A stretch of DNA of 64,000 nt from Sporolactobacillus pectinivorans (lineage in GTDB: Bacteria; Bacillota; Bacilli; Bacillales; Sporolactobacillaceae): positions 598,744 through 662,743 of the forward strand of contig NZ_NXGA01000001.1 in the NCBI RefSeq assembly GCF_002802965.1, given 5' to 3'. This document shows, in pieces, positions 1 through 8,679 of the stretch. Position 1 is the stretch's first letter. Each line of letters opens with the position of its first letter. The position numbers were made by a program, and so were the translations under genes. The notes under the pieces are model-generated. The model was not told where the DNA came from. It searched no databases and saw only the letters and a list, made by a program, of their open reading frames with translations.

Positions 1-682
1 CGTAATGCGCCTGGAGCGCGATAAACGCTTCCTGTTCCAGGCGATGCCGGCCCTCCAGAATTTTCTCTACGGCTGTTTTCAAATTGTCCAAGAGGCCTTC
101 GACCGGCACACCTCCCAGAAATTCAAAAGCGTGTACAAAGCCATCCAAAAAAGCCTCCTGTTTCTGATGGGCATAGGCTCGGACAAAACGTAAACGGCTA
201 GATGAGAGCTGGAGACAAAACAAAAAGATTCTCTGCGTCCGCCCGCTCAGGATGATATCCGCCTCACCCCAGTCGAACTGGAATTGAAGGCCCAATTGAA
301 ACTCAAGGGGGATGAACACCTCCTTCTGTTTTTGCCTTCTCCGAGCAACGAGTTTACGAATGTTAGAGGCAGATCCTTTGAAGTTGTATTCTTCGACCAA
401 TCGTTGATAAACTCTCGCCGCCGTATGTTTCTGTTTGACCCAGTGTTTTTGATCCTCAAGGAGCCACTGATCGATGACGGGCAGAATGCGTTGAGTTTCC
501 TCTGAGTATTCTTTCTTCCCGTACGAACGTTGCCGAACCGCAAGGGTCGGAGGCTCCTTCTGTTTGAGATATTTACTCACCGTATTTCTTGAAATCCCTA
601 AATTTCTCGCAATCTCACGTTGAGAAAGGCCTTCAACCTCCTTCATAATTTTGATACGATCATAGAGAGCCATATCGATCAT
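1..682 (-). CDS. istA: IS21-family transposase IstA, partial (N-terminal part)
   Basis: DDE-type transposase of an IS21-like element, truncated only by the window edge. My translation from ATG at 680-682 is open for 227 codons. The N-terminus holds a helix-turn-helix (LSQREIARNLGISRNTVSKYL, quoted in two parts: LSQREIARNL and GISRNTVSKYL). The integrase core then starts with the motif FQFDWGEA, which holds the first catalytic Asp, and LLDNLKTAV, which holds the second. A purine-rich ribosome binding site (AGGGAGAGGG) precedes the start; an internal in-frame ATG at 671-673 is an alternative. Nothing suggests inactivation in the visible part. Confidence 0.88.
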   Translation of the reverse strand, partial: MIDMALYDRIKIMKEVEGLSQREIARNLGISRNTVSKYLKQKEPPTLAVRQRSYGKKEYSEETQRILPVIDQWLLEDQKHWVKQKHTAARVYQRLVEEYNFKGSASNIRKLVARRRQKQKEVFIPLEFQLGLQFQFDWGEADIILSGRTQRIFLFCLQLSSSRLRFVRAYAHQKQEAFLDGFVHAFEFLGGVPVEGLLDNLKTAVEKILEGRHRLEQEAFIALQAHY

Positions 683-833
683 CCTTTTTTCCCTCTCCCT
701 TATGTAGAATTGCTGGTTACTTTTCTATCATAGGAAAGATGGGCTAAAAATTGGAAATCATGTGGCTCATTTCTATGCGATCATTTTGCCTATAAATGGC
801 TCAATTCCAAGTTATCAAAAACACGAGTGAACA
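1..833 (-). mobile_element. IS21-family insertion sequence, left part cut by window edge
   Basis: The transposase gene istA reads off the left edge, so its usual partner istB would lie outside the window. Upstream of istA are three related blocks sharing a GAGCCA/TAGCCC core (about 741-757, 757-775 and 792-808), like the multiple transposase-binding repeats at IS21 ends. The outer tip is probably the CA dinucleotide at 832-833, because IS21 elements end TG...CA. The exact end and any target duplication cannot be fixed from one side. Confidence 0.7.
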
Positions 834-911
834 CGCTAAATTGCATAATTACGTATCCCTAAAGCCATACTCATTTAAAGGCTCTTATTTTAAAGGGGGT
901 AGCTTTGCTTT

Positions 912-2696
912 ATGCATCCATCATGGTTATCACTGGTTCCGTTTCTTTTAGTTATTCCCATCTCAATCTTTACACGCCAGGTCCAGCCGGGATTATTTGT
1001 TGCACTGCTTGTCGGCAGCTACATCATCGAGCCCTCATTTTTCGGAGGTGTTCATAAGTTTCTTGATTATATCCTCCAAGCCATTGTTAAACCAAACAAC
1101 ATTAAAATTATCTTATTTCTGTATGGATTCTCGGGGCTCCTCAGCGTCATAAAGATGGCTGGAGGCATAAAAGGATTTGTCGACTTGGTCGGTAAAAAAA
1201 TTAAAACAAAAAAAAGCGCCTTGGCGCTTATATGGATTTCTACCATCGGAACTTTTAGTGATCCTGATTTTCGAATAGTCACGGTAGCCCCTATTATCAA
1301 TGCCCTTCAGAAACGGCTGAAAATGTCAAAACGGCAGGTCGCTTACATCATTGATGTCACCTCAAATCCCATTGTTGTTCTTGTGCCCATCGCAACAGGT
1401 TTTGTTGGATTCATGGTAAGCTTAATTAACACATCATTCAGACAAAACGGGATCAGCCAGCAGCCCTATATCGTTTATATAAAGAGCATTCCTTTTAACT
1501 TTTTCTCATTTACGATTATACTGGTCGGACTCTACTACACTTTTTTTATGCATTCAAAGGAGGAAAAGACTGAAGAGGTCTCTGCTGGTCCGAATCGCAA
1601 AAAACAATTTTATCAAAATGGTTTACACTCAAATTCAGGGACGGCACCGGGGGCTGATCACTTATCGGATAGCCATGGAACATTTCAACCCGGTAATAAC
1701 AATCTGGAAATGGGACAAACGGCTTTACAGACTAACGAACATAAAACTGGAACCGGATCGATTAATCCGGCGACGGGACAAGCAGAAATCCCTGATTCTT
1801 CATCAACTTTAAATCCGACAACAATAGGATCTATGAACAATACAAGTCAACGACAATCATTAGATACAAAATCAGTGAATGACGATTATTCTGATTCACG
1901 GCTGTACCATGAAGAGTATGCCCGCCATTTAGACGTGGCAAATCGGGTTAACCAACCATCCAAGATAAGTGAAAGTGAATCGGATATTCAGAATGGTGAA
2001 GAAGAAGCGAATACACCTTCAAAACCATTCAATTTGATTATCCCAATTGCACTTTTAATTTGTCTCACTCTTTTTTTAAGCTGGTGGAATGGCCGTGCCG
2101 GAACGCGTTCATTTATTGGCGCTTTTTTAAACGTTGATGAATTGGACGTTATGGTTGAATCCGTGCTTATTACGCTGATTGTAACGATTGTCTTAGTCAT
2201 ATTGCAAAAATTCCCGACTGCAAAAGTGGTCACCCATTTCATAAACGGGGGCAACCAGCTGATGTCTGTCATCGTCCTGTTAGCGCTTATCTGGGGCGTT
2301 TCAGATGTCTCCACTGATCTTGGCTTTTCCCAATTTATAACTGAACACGTCAGCGGATGGATTCCGCCGCACTTTGTTGCTCCTATATTATTTGTTCTGG
2401 GTATTTTCCTGTCCTATTTTATCGGCTCCTCTTGGGGGACATGGGGCCTTTTAATGCCTCTTGGCATCACACTTACCCATCAATCAGGGGCCAACCTTTT
2501 GCTGGTGATCGGTGCTGTCTTTGCAAGTGGAACCTATGGCGCGACTTGTTCTCCGCTTAGTGACAACAGTGTTACTCTATGCACGATGATGGATATGCAG
2601 GTCATGAAATATTGCAAATGGAAGCTGCTCCCCACAACCATTGCGGCAGGACTTGCCTTAGTGCTGTTCGTCATTGCTTCGTTCATTTTTAAATAG
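912..2696 (+). CDS. NhaC-family Na+/H+ antiporter-like membrane protein with large hydrophilic insert
   Basis: Polytopic inner-membrane protein of the NhaC superfamily, likely exchanging cations or organic acids for protons or sodium. Both halves of the fold are visible: residues 1-210 (hydrophobic helices, GLSALL-like GFSGLLSVIKMAGG segment) and about 375-594, with GSSWGTWGLLMPLG and CSPLSDNSVTLC, the latter typical of the family. Between them lies a roughly 155-residue polar, Asn/Ser/Gly/Thr-rich segment with no hydrophobic helix, so the protein (594 aa) is far longer than the usual 430-500. The reading frame is intact. AAAGGGGG lies about 12 bases before the ATG. Substrate cannot be told. 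Confidence 0.8.
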   Translation: MHPSWLSLVPFLLVIPISIFTRQVQPGLFVALLVGSYIIEPSFFGGVHKFLDYILQAIVKPNNIKIILFLYGFSGLLSVIKMAGGIKGFVDLVGKKIKTKKSALALIWISTIGTFSDPDFRIVTVAPIINALQKRLKMSKRQVAYIIDVTSNPIVVLVPIATGFVGFMVSLINTSFRQNGISQQPYIVYIKSIPFNFFSFTIILVGLYYTFFMHSKEEKTEEVSAGPNRKKQFYQNGLHSNSGTAPGADHLSDSHGTFQPGNNNLEMGQTALQTNEHKTGTGSINPATGQAEIPDSSSTLNPTTIGSMNNTSQRQSLDTKSVNDDYSDSRLYHEEYARHLDVANRVNQPSKISESESDIQNGEEEANTPSKPFNLIIPIALLICLTLFLSWWNGRAGTRSFIGAFLNVDELDVMVESVLITLIVTIVLVILQKFPTAKVVTHFINGGNQLMSVIVLLALIWGVSDVSTDLGFSQFITEHVSGWIPPHFVAPILFVLGIFLSYFIGSSWGTWGLLMPLGITLTHQSGANLLLVIGAVFASGTYGATCSPLSDNSVTLCTMMDMQVMKYCKWKLLPTTIAAGLALVLFVIASFIFK

Positions 2697-2715
2697 GGGC
2701 CGAATCGGAGATTTC

Positions 2716-2835
2716 TGAGTTCCGATAAAATCGCTTGAGTTCTGATATATTTTACTGAGTTCTGATAAAACTGTTTGAGTGCTGATATACTTTGCTGAGT
2801 TCCGATAAAACTGTCCGAGTTCTGATATATATTCT
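2716..2835. repeat. Six tandem 20-bp repeats (40-bp higher order)
   Basis: Six directly adjacent 20-base units start at 2716, 2736, 2756, 2776, 2796 and 2816. Each begins TGAGTTCTGATA or a one-base variant. Odd units continue AAACTG-like and even units continue TATTTT/TACTTT-like, giving a 40-base alternating pattern. The array starts just after the NhaC stop codon, is AT-rich and encodes nothing convincing. Confidence 0.9.
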
Positions 2836-2980
2836 TACTGCTTTTAAATCCCTTTAACTGCAAAAGTCAGACGACAATACTTGATAGCTCTTTTTGATAT
2901 AATAAAGATATAGAAATATTTTAGAAAATTTTATAGGCTGGCAGACCACGCGTCATTATTTTCTTTATGGAGGGGTATCT

Positions 2981-3286
2981 ATGCTGGAAAAGAAGTGTTT
3001 TGCTTTAAAGGCCATCCCACCCAGACCAACTTTTCAATAAGACATGACTGAAGAAGAAAGAAAAATGATGTTACGGCACTTTGCCTACTGGACAGACAAG
3101 CTTGAAAGGGGAATCGTCCATGTTTTTGGACCCGTATCTGATCCCAACGGCGGATACGGGCTGGCGATTATCGAGGTTGAGGGCGAAGAGCAAGTTCAGG
3201 CTTTATTTGAAAGCGATCCGGCAGTGATATCAGGGCTGCTTAGTGAGGAGTTCTATCCGATGCGTGCGGTATTGCCCAAACATTAA
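2981..3286 (+). pseudogene. YciI-family protein gene interrupted by an in-frame stop
   Basis: YciI-like proteins are small (about 95-100 aa) alpha/beta-barrel proteins of mostly unknown role. A good ribosome binding site (GGAGGGG) precedes ATG at 2981. Translation gives MLEKKCFALKAIPPRPTFQ, then TAA at 3038-3040, then DMTEEERKMMLRHFAYW in the same frame. IPPRPTF followed by DMTEEE is the normal continuous N-terminus of the family, so the stop falls inside the conserved gene. The rest (HVFGPVSDPNGGYGLAIIE) is well kept. Translation could restart at ATG 3044, but that ATG has no ribosome binding site and the product would lack the first beta strand. Either a recent nonsense mutation or a sequencing error. 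Confidence 0.8.
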
Positions 3287-3332
3287 TTAGTTTCTAAGAG
3301 CAGTAAAATGTCGCTTGACCGCGTGGCAACAT

Positions 3333-3381
3333 ATCACGGGGGAGCGGGATGCTTTTCTGTTTCCCCGTGATCAATATTTTT
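3333..3381 (+). terminator. Possible terminator after yciI
   Basis: Perfect 9-bp arms ATCACGGGG (3333-3341) and CCCCGTGAT (3363-3371) with a long loop, followed by CAATATTTTT. The loop is large and the U-run is interrupted, so a weak or regulatory hairpin is also possible. Confidence 0.5.
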
Positions 3382-3435
3382 CTCGACAAAAAGCAAAGGG
3401 CGTTTCGGGGGCATAAATAGAAGGAGTACTAGTTC

Positions 3436-4662
3436 ATGAGATTAAGTAATCCTTTAGAAAAAAAGCAAGATGACAGGGCAGTCTATAAACTGTCACCCTT
3501 TAAAAAGTTATCTTTTGAACAATCCACCTTAAAGGGAAAAATTGTAGCTTTTTGCAGAGCACATGTAAAAGAGAAAGCATCTTCTTTGTTTGTCATTCAC
3601 GGTGAAGCGGGCACGGGCAAAAGCGTTGTGCTAAGTTCAACCTTCAATGACATTCAAAGTCTGTCAAAAAAAGAAGATCCGGAAAATCCGTTTTTTCATA
3701 CTGCTAATCGCCTGATTGTCAATCATCCGGAAATGATCAAACTCTACAAGGAAATCTCTGAAGCGCTGCCCGACGTCAGAAAAAAGGATATCGAACGGCC
3801 CACCACTTTTATTAATCAAATGCAAAAACAAGAAAAATATGCTGACATTGTGTTTATTGATGAAGCTCATTTATTGCTTACCAGAAGTGATAAATACAAT
3901 AAATTTAATCAGAATAATCAGCTGGAAGAGATTATTAAGCGCAGCAGTGTTGTTGTCATGATTTTTGATGAGCAGCAGGTTTTAAAACTGAAAAGCTATT
4001 GGAATGAGGGAAATGTCCGGCACTTTATGAGCCGTTTTCCAAGCGGAAGTTATCATCTTACCCATCAATTCAGAATTCATGCCAATTCGGATGTAATGAT
4101 GTGGATCAAAGGTTTTGTCCATAAAAGAGTACTTCCGCTGCCTAAAGATCAGTCGTTTGATTTCAGAATTTTTGAAGATGCGGACGCGATGTACCAGGCC
4201 ATTAAAAAGAAGAATGAAAAATATCATCTTTCGAGAATGGTGTCAACCTATGATTATCCGTATAAATTAGATGGTCAGGATTATTTTATTCATGAGAAAA
4301 ACTTTGAGCTTAGATGGGATCGGGAGAAGCCAGGTGCAAAAAAAGCATGGGCTGAGAGAGACGATACCATTGATGAAGTAGGTTCCGTGTATACTGTTCA
4401 AGGGTTTGACCTGAATTATGCAGGTGTGATCTTAGGCCCGTCCGTATCATACAATCGGGCGAGTGACCGGATTAAGATCATGAGTGAATACTATGAAGAT
4501 CAGGCTGCTTTTCTTGGTAGCAAAAACTTGAAAGATTCGGAAGCCGTCAAGGAACAAATCATTTTAAATTCGATTAATGTTTTGATGACACGAGGTGTAC
4601 ACGGTCTGTACATTTACGCGAGCGATCCGAAACTGAAAAGGAAGCTTATATCATTGAAGTAA
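3436..4662 (+). CDS. DUF2075 (Schlafen-like helicase) ATPase
   Basis: Predicted P-loop ATPase of the DUF2075 group, related to superfamily 1 helicases; cellular role unknown, nucleic-acid handling is likely. Walker A GEAGTGKS lies at residues 56-63, Walker B VFIDEAH at 139-145, a motif-III-like FDEQQ near 175, and late helicase-like motifs TVQGFDLNYAGVI and MTRGVHGLYIY near the C-terminus. The 408-residue length fits the family. The ATG has AAGGAG 9 bases upstream. It stands alone between yciI and msrAB. It could be part of a mobile or defence cassette, but no nuclease or methylase gene is next to it. Confidence 0.82.
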   Translation: MRLSNPLEKKQDDRAVYKLSPFKKLSFEQSTLKGKIVAFCRAHVKEKASSLFVIHGEAGTGKSVVLSSTFNDIQSLSKKEDPENPFFHTANRLIVNHPEMIKLYKEISEALPDVRKKDIERPTTFINQMQKQEKYADIVFIDEAHLLLTRSDKYNKFNQNNQLEEIIKRSSVVVMIFDEQQVLKLKSYWNEGNVRHFMSRFPSGSYHLTHQFRIHANSDVMMWIKGFVHKRVLPLPKDQSFDFRIFEDADAMYQAIKKKNEKYHLSRMVSTYDYPYKLDGQDYFIHEKNFELRWDREKPGAKKAWAERDDTIDEVGSVYTVQGFDLNYAGVILGPSVSYNRASDRIKIMSEYYEDQAAFLGSKNLKDSEAVKEQIILNSINVLMTRGVHGLYIYASDPKLKRKLISLK

Positions 4663-4773
4663 TCTGACAAAGATTTTAAAGAAAAGTTGCAATGTCATTT
4701 TGCCGTATAAGCGTGTCCTTGTTAATGTAAGTATAAATGCAACCGCTGTCATAATAGATGAGGAGGGGTTCAG

Positions 4774-5727
4774 TTGAGTCAATCAGAAAAAGCAACTTTT
4801 GCAGGCGGCTGCTTCTGGTGCATGGTTCAGCCTTTTGATCAAGAACCGGGCATCATTCAGGTTTTGTCAGGATATACGGGCGGAGAGGTTGCAAATCCAA
4901 CCTATCAACAGGTCAGTTATGGGAAAACAGGCCATGCTGAAGCTGTTCAGATCACTTTTGATCCCGAAATTTATCCTTATCAGAAACTACTCGACCTTTA
5001 CTGGCAGCAGATTGATCCGACTGACCGTCGCGGACAGTTTAAAGACCGGGGCAATCAATACAGAACAAGTATTTTTTATCATACAGAACAGCAGAAGCTG
5101 CTTGCCGAAGCATCCAGAGAAGCGCTTGAGAGAAGCGGACGTTACAGGAAGCCCATTGTAACGCCAATCATACCGGCAGGCCCTTTTTATCCAGCGGAGG
5201 ATGTTCACCAGAATTACTATCGGAAGGCCCCGTTTGACTATAAGATGTACTACCAAAGATCGGGGCGTGAAGATTTCATCAGAAAGCACTGGGCCGTGAA
5301 AAAAAATAAAAAGATGTTAAAAACACGATTGAGTGAACGTCAATACCTCGTCACCCAGAAAAAAAAGACCGAACCGGCCTTTCAAAATGCATACTGGAAC
5401 AATAAAAGGCAGGGCATATACGTTGATGTTGTCTCTGGTGAGCCTTTGTTCTCGACAACGGATCAGTATGATGCAGGCTGCGGTTGGCCAAGTTTTACAC
5501 GGCCTCTGAGTGACAGCCGCATTGTGACAGAAACGGATAACACGCTTTCATTGATTCGTGATGAAGTGCGCAGCAAACTGGGCGATTCGCATTTGGGGCA
5601 TGTTTTCCACGATGCGTCTGTTCCCGGCGGAATGCATTACTGCATCAATTCCGCTGCACTGCGTTTTGTACCGAAAGAAGCGCTGGATTCAGAAGGGTTT
5701 GGGGAGTATAGACATCTCTTTGATTGA
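4774..5727 (+). CDS. msrAB: Peptide methionine sulfoxide reductase MsrA-MsrB fusion
   Basis: Repairs oxidised methionine: the MsrA domain (about residues 1-165) reduces the S-sulfoxide and the MsrB domain (about 175-315) the R-sulfoxide. The MsrA active site GGCFWC has catalytic Cys13. The MsrB part shows DAGCGWPSF, LGHVFHD and the catalytic Cys in GMHYCINSAALRF. The start is TTG, chosen because GAGGAGGGG lies 6-7 bases upstream and the MsrA motif begins right after. Fused msrAB is common in Firmicutes. Single-gene unit. Confidence 0.93.
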   Translation: MSQSEKATFAGGCFWCMVQPFDQEPGIIQVLSGYTGGEVANPTYQQVSYGKTGHAEAVQITFDPEIYPYQKLLDLYWQQIDPTDRRGQFKDRGNQYRTSIFYHTEQQKLLAEASREALERSGRYRKPIVTPIIPAGPFYPAEDVHQNYYRKAPFDYKMYYQRSGREDFIRKHWAVKKNKKMLKTRLSERQYLVTQKKKTEPAFQNAYWNNKRQGIYVDVVSGEPLFSTTDQYDAGCGWPSFTRPLSDSRIVTETDNTLSLIRDEVRSKLGDSHLGHVFHDASVPGGMHYCINSAALRFVPKEALDSEGFGEYRHLFD

Positions 5728-6411
5728 CCCGGGACGCGATGGTGCCCACCATGTGAAGCACAGGTACTATAAAGATTTATCTTCGGAAGCTTATTAATGA
5801 GACTAAAACCACAGGGATCAATTGACTTTTGCCAGCCGGAAGCTGCCATATATCCAGATGAGACAGGCATCTGCAACCAATGCCTGCTCAACCATCCCGA
5901 TACCAAAGATAGGATTCCATAAAAGCGCCGATGGCTCCCCCGATAAAATTTGAAACCATGTAGAAGGTATCCAGGCGGTTTCCCGCTCCGGGTTTAAGCG
6001 TCTGGTTTCTTGTCTTGTTAGAAACTTCCGTGCACTTGTACCCCCAAGATCCAATAAAAATACCCAGATATGTGTGCCCAGAAAATCGAAGCAGCTTTGT
6101 CTTTGTATCTTTATCTTCTCAAAGTCATCCGGTTTCAGTTAGGGAGAGCGAATCGAGAGACTCTGAGAAACTTCATTTTAGGTATAAAGATGATATCCAC
6201 CAAAATTAGGAAAAAAGGCATAGCCAAATCCCCCTCAAAACTGTACAATGAATAAAATTATTCTATAGTATCATGGATTACTATTACTCTTCGATGCCCC
6301 CATTTATATTGCAGGGTGTTTTTTCCTCAGATGCAATACAACATGTCCTTTTTCTAACTGGCATTATCTAACGGCTCTTTACATTTTACACGTGAATGGG
6401 GTGCTGACTTC
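5728..6411. other. Gene-poor stretch with one MFS relic
   Basis: Apart from the decayed MFS fragment on the minus strand (listed separately) I see no convincing gene. The part from about 6090 to 6400 is AT-rich with no clear terminator or riboswitch and presumably carries the promoter of the YhgE-like gene, though I cannot point to a strong -35/-10 pair. Confidence 0.5.
5820..6075 (-). pseudogene. Relic of an MFS transporter C-terminal part
   Basis: Reading the minus strand from about 6060 gives a continuous stretch containing TEVSNKTRNQTLKPGAGNRL, DTFYMVSNFIGGAIGAF and MESYLW. This closely follows the conserved VSNQTRI...N..ARNRLNTVYMVSYFIGGALGS segment of YnfM/YybF-like major facilitator proteins. 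A TGA follows at about 5892, and the continuation (AGIGCRC...) is in another frame. No N-terminal half is present. So this is a roughly 80-codon remnant of a deleted and frameshifted transporter gene. Confidence 0.65.
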
Positions 6412-8559
6412 GTGAAAATTATTGTTGAACAGTGGAAAGAAATTTTCTGTAAACGCTCATTGCTTGTTACTGTAATCGCTCTCATGCTCGTACCTTTGCT
6501 CTATGGTGGGATTTTTCTGTCTGCTTTTTGGAACCCATATGGACATACTAGCCAGTTAAAAGTTGTCGTTGTCAATCAGGATGCCGGAACACAAATATCT
6601 GGAAAGACGATTGATTTAGGCCACTCTCTGACTGGAAGTCTTAAAAAAGATAAAACGTTTCATTGGGTCTTTCTGAAAGACACGAAAACGGCAATGCAGG
6701 GACTTGAAGAGGAGAACTATTATATGGCCTTGATTATTCCTTCAAGTTTTTCAAAAAATGCTGCGACTTTGATGCAGGGAAAGCCAAAACAAGTCGAACT
6801 CAGCTACTATACCAACTCAGGCGAAAGTTATACCGCATCTCAGATGGTTAAAAGTATCATTCCTAAAATCGATCAGACGATTGCCAAAGAAGTGACCAGA
6901 AACTATGCGCTGTCCTTATTTTCCGTGCTTAAAAAAATAGATAATCAACGGGTTAAAGATGGTGAACAATTACCCCAGGCGACAAAAAATCTCTCGCTTT
7001 TCGTAAGCGGATCAAACAGTATAGATAAAGCAATGAAACAGTTCGCCCATTCCTCTCTGCTTTTTAAAAACGGGTTGGATCAGGCAAATCGTGGCTCACA
7101 AGACCTGGACATAGGCATGCATGCACTTCACACCGGAATGAAAACGCTTGATCAAAAAATCGCTCAATTAGCGGCGGGCCAGGATAAAATCAATTCCGGA
7201 GTCATGGAAACAGCAGATGCAAGCAAAACACTGCATCAGCGCATGAATCAGCTAAATATGGGTGAGCAGCAGTTTAATCAAGAATTAGGCATCATTCTCA
7301 GCTATGTAGAACAGGTTGACAGCATAGCTAATGCAAGGGGAATAACGATGCAGCAGCTGAATGATTTTATAAAGACCCAGAGCCAAACAACGGCTCTTGA
7401 TGGGACACTTCAAGGCCAGCTGCCGATTAGTCAAGCTGACTATGATCAATGGATCAAGGGACTTATGTCCAACCCGAAAACCAGTTATACGGTTGGACAA
7501 CTTTTGGCCTCTTTCCAACAGAGCAGCTCTAAAATTGCGGCAGGCACACAATCGCTGACCAATGCCTCTAAGAAGATGTCGGATGCATTGTCGCAAATCC
7601 AGTCAGGAACCCAGACTATAAATGACGGAATAAAAGGGATAAAGTGGGGAAGCACAATACTTTACTCCGGCTCAGGGAAAATCATGAACGGAAATGATCA
7701 ACTCGCAAAAGGCCTTAATACGCTCCATCAACAACAAAATAAGTTAAGCAGCGGGGCTAACCGGCTTTCCGTAGGATCTGACCGGATGAATGGAAAACTG
7801 GTGAGCCTTACAAGCGGTGTCGATCAATTCAGCAACCGTTTGAATAATGGTTTGAATCGTCCCATCTCCCCGGGTAATGTTGATCAGCAGGCAGAACTGT
7901 TCTCCAATCCTGAACGATCTCAAATCAAGGATTTACACCAGGTGAACAATTATGGCGAGGGTTTATCTCCATATATACTTTCTCTCGGGTTGTTTGTGGG
8001 CGCTTTGGCTTTTGCAACCTTTTTCCCATTGCGCAGACCGGCTATAAAACCGACATCCGGGGGATCCTGGTTTTTAAGCAAATATAGCGTGACCGCAGCT
8101 GTTTCAGTTTTTCAGGCCATCTTAATCTGCATATTGCTGCTAAAAGGGGTGGGACTTCAGGTTACAAATGAGGGCCAATTCTACTTCTTTTCAATTTTGG
8201 CCAGTCTATCCTTTTTCACGCTGATTCAATTTTTGGTGACAGCATTTGGAAATATCGGCAGAGCCATTGCGGGATTGCTCTTGCTTGTACAGTTTGGAGG
8301 CAGCTCCGGTATTTTTCCGGTGTCATTAACACCGGCGTTTTTTCAATGGATTCATGCTTTTCTTCCAATGACTTATTCCGTTAATGGACTCCGGCAAATC
8401 ATTTCTATTGGTGATGATTCAACTTATTTGATCCGGCAAGTGTTTATTCTCATTGGAATAACCGTTATCTCCATGCTGCTGACATGGCTGACCTTCAATA
8501 CTTTACTGAAAAAAGGCGATTCGAAAGTGATTAATGATCAGCGTACTCTGAATGTGTGA
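6412..8559 (+). CDS. YhgE/Pip family membrane protein (ABC-2-type exporter-like)
   Basis: Large membrane protein of the YhgE/phage-infection-protein family, related to ABC-2 permeases and to type VII-associated EsaA-like proteins; exact substrate unknown. One N-terminal transmembrane helix (residues about 17-37) is followed by a long extracellular part (about 40-510) rich in Gln/Ser/Ala heptads, with repeated LxxGxxxLxxG-type coiled-coil units. Five or so helices cluster at the C-terminus (about 520-705). Length 715 aa is usual. The start is GTG, with TGGGGTG about 9 bases upstream. Stands alone and ends before a strong bidirectional terminator. Confidence 0.8.
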   Translation: MKIIVEQWKEIFCKRSLLVTVIALMLVPLLYGGIFLSAFWNPYGHTSQLKVVVVNQDAGTQISGKTIDLGHSLTGSLKKDKTFHWVFLKDTKTAMQGLEEENYYMALIIPSSFSKNAATLMQGKPKQVELSYYTNSGESYTASQMVKSIIPKIDQTIAKEVTRNYALSLFSVLKKIDNQRVKDGEQLPQATKNLSLFVSGSNSIDKAMKQFAHSSLLFKNGLDQANRGSQDLDIGMHALHTGMKTLDQKIAQLAAGQDKINSGVMETADASKTLHQRMNQLNMGEQQFNQELGIILSYVEQVDSIANARGITMQQLNDFIKTQSQTTALDGTLQGQLPISQADYDQWIKGLMSNPKTSYTVGQLLASFQQSSSKIAAGTQSLTNASKKMSDALSQIQSGTQTINDGIKGIKWGSTILYSGSGKIMNGNDQLAKGLNTLHQQQNKLSSGANRLSVGSDRMNGKLVSLTSGVDQFSNRLNNGLNRPISPGNVDQQAELFSNPERSQIKDLHQVNNYGEGLSPYILSLGLFVGALAFATFFPLRRPAIKPTSGGSWFLSKYSVTAAVSVFQAILICILLLKGVGLQVTNEGQFYFFSILASLSFFTLIQFLVTAFGNIGRAIAGLLLLVQFGGSSGIFPVSLTPAFFQWIHAFLPMTYSVNGLRQIISIGDDSTYLIRQVFILIGITVISMLLTWLTFNTLLKKGDSKVINDQRTLNV

Positions 8560-8641
8560 TCAGTCATTGGAAATGGGGAAAAACATGTGGTTCCAATCCG
8601 TCTATGTTTTTTCAGCCGTATTAAGTTAAGTGTAAAGGTAT

Positions 8642-8672
8642 AAAAAAATCAGGCCAGTGACCTGATTTTTTT
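8642..8672. terminator. Bidirectional rho-independent terminator
   Basis: Stem ATCAGG/CCTGAT flanked by seven A residues on the left and seven T residues on the right. It can end both the YhgE-like gene (+) and the ECF S-component gene (-). Confidence 0.88.
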
Positions 8673-8679
8673 AACGTTC

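Noticed and set aside
247..543. 98-codon minus-strand frame inside the IS21 region
   Set aside because: It is an out-of-frame shadow of istA, whose true frame is open from 682 to the window edge with DDE motifs.
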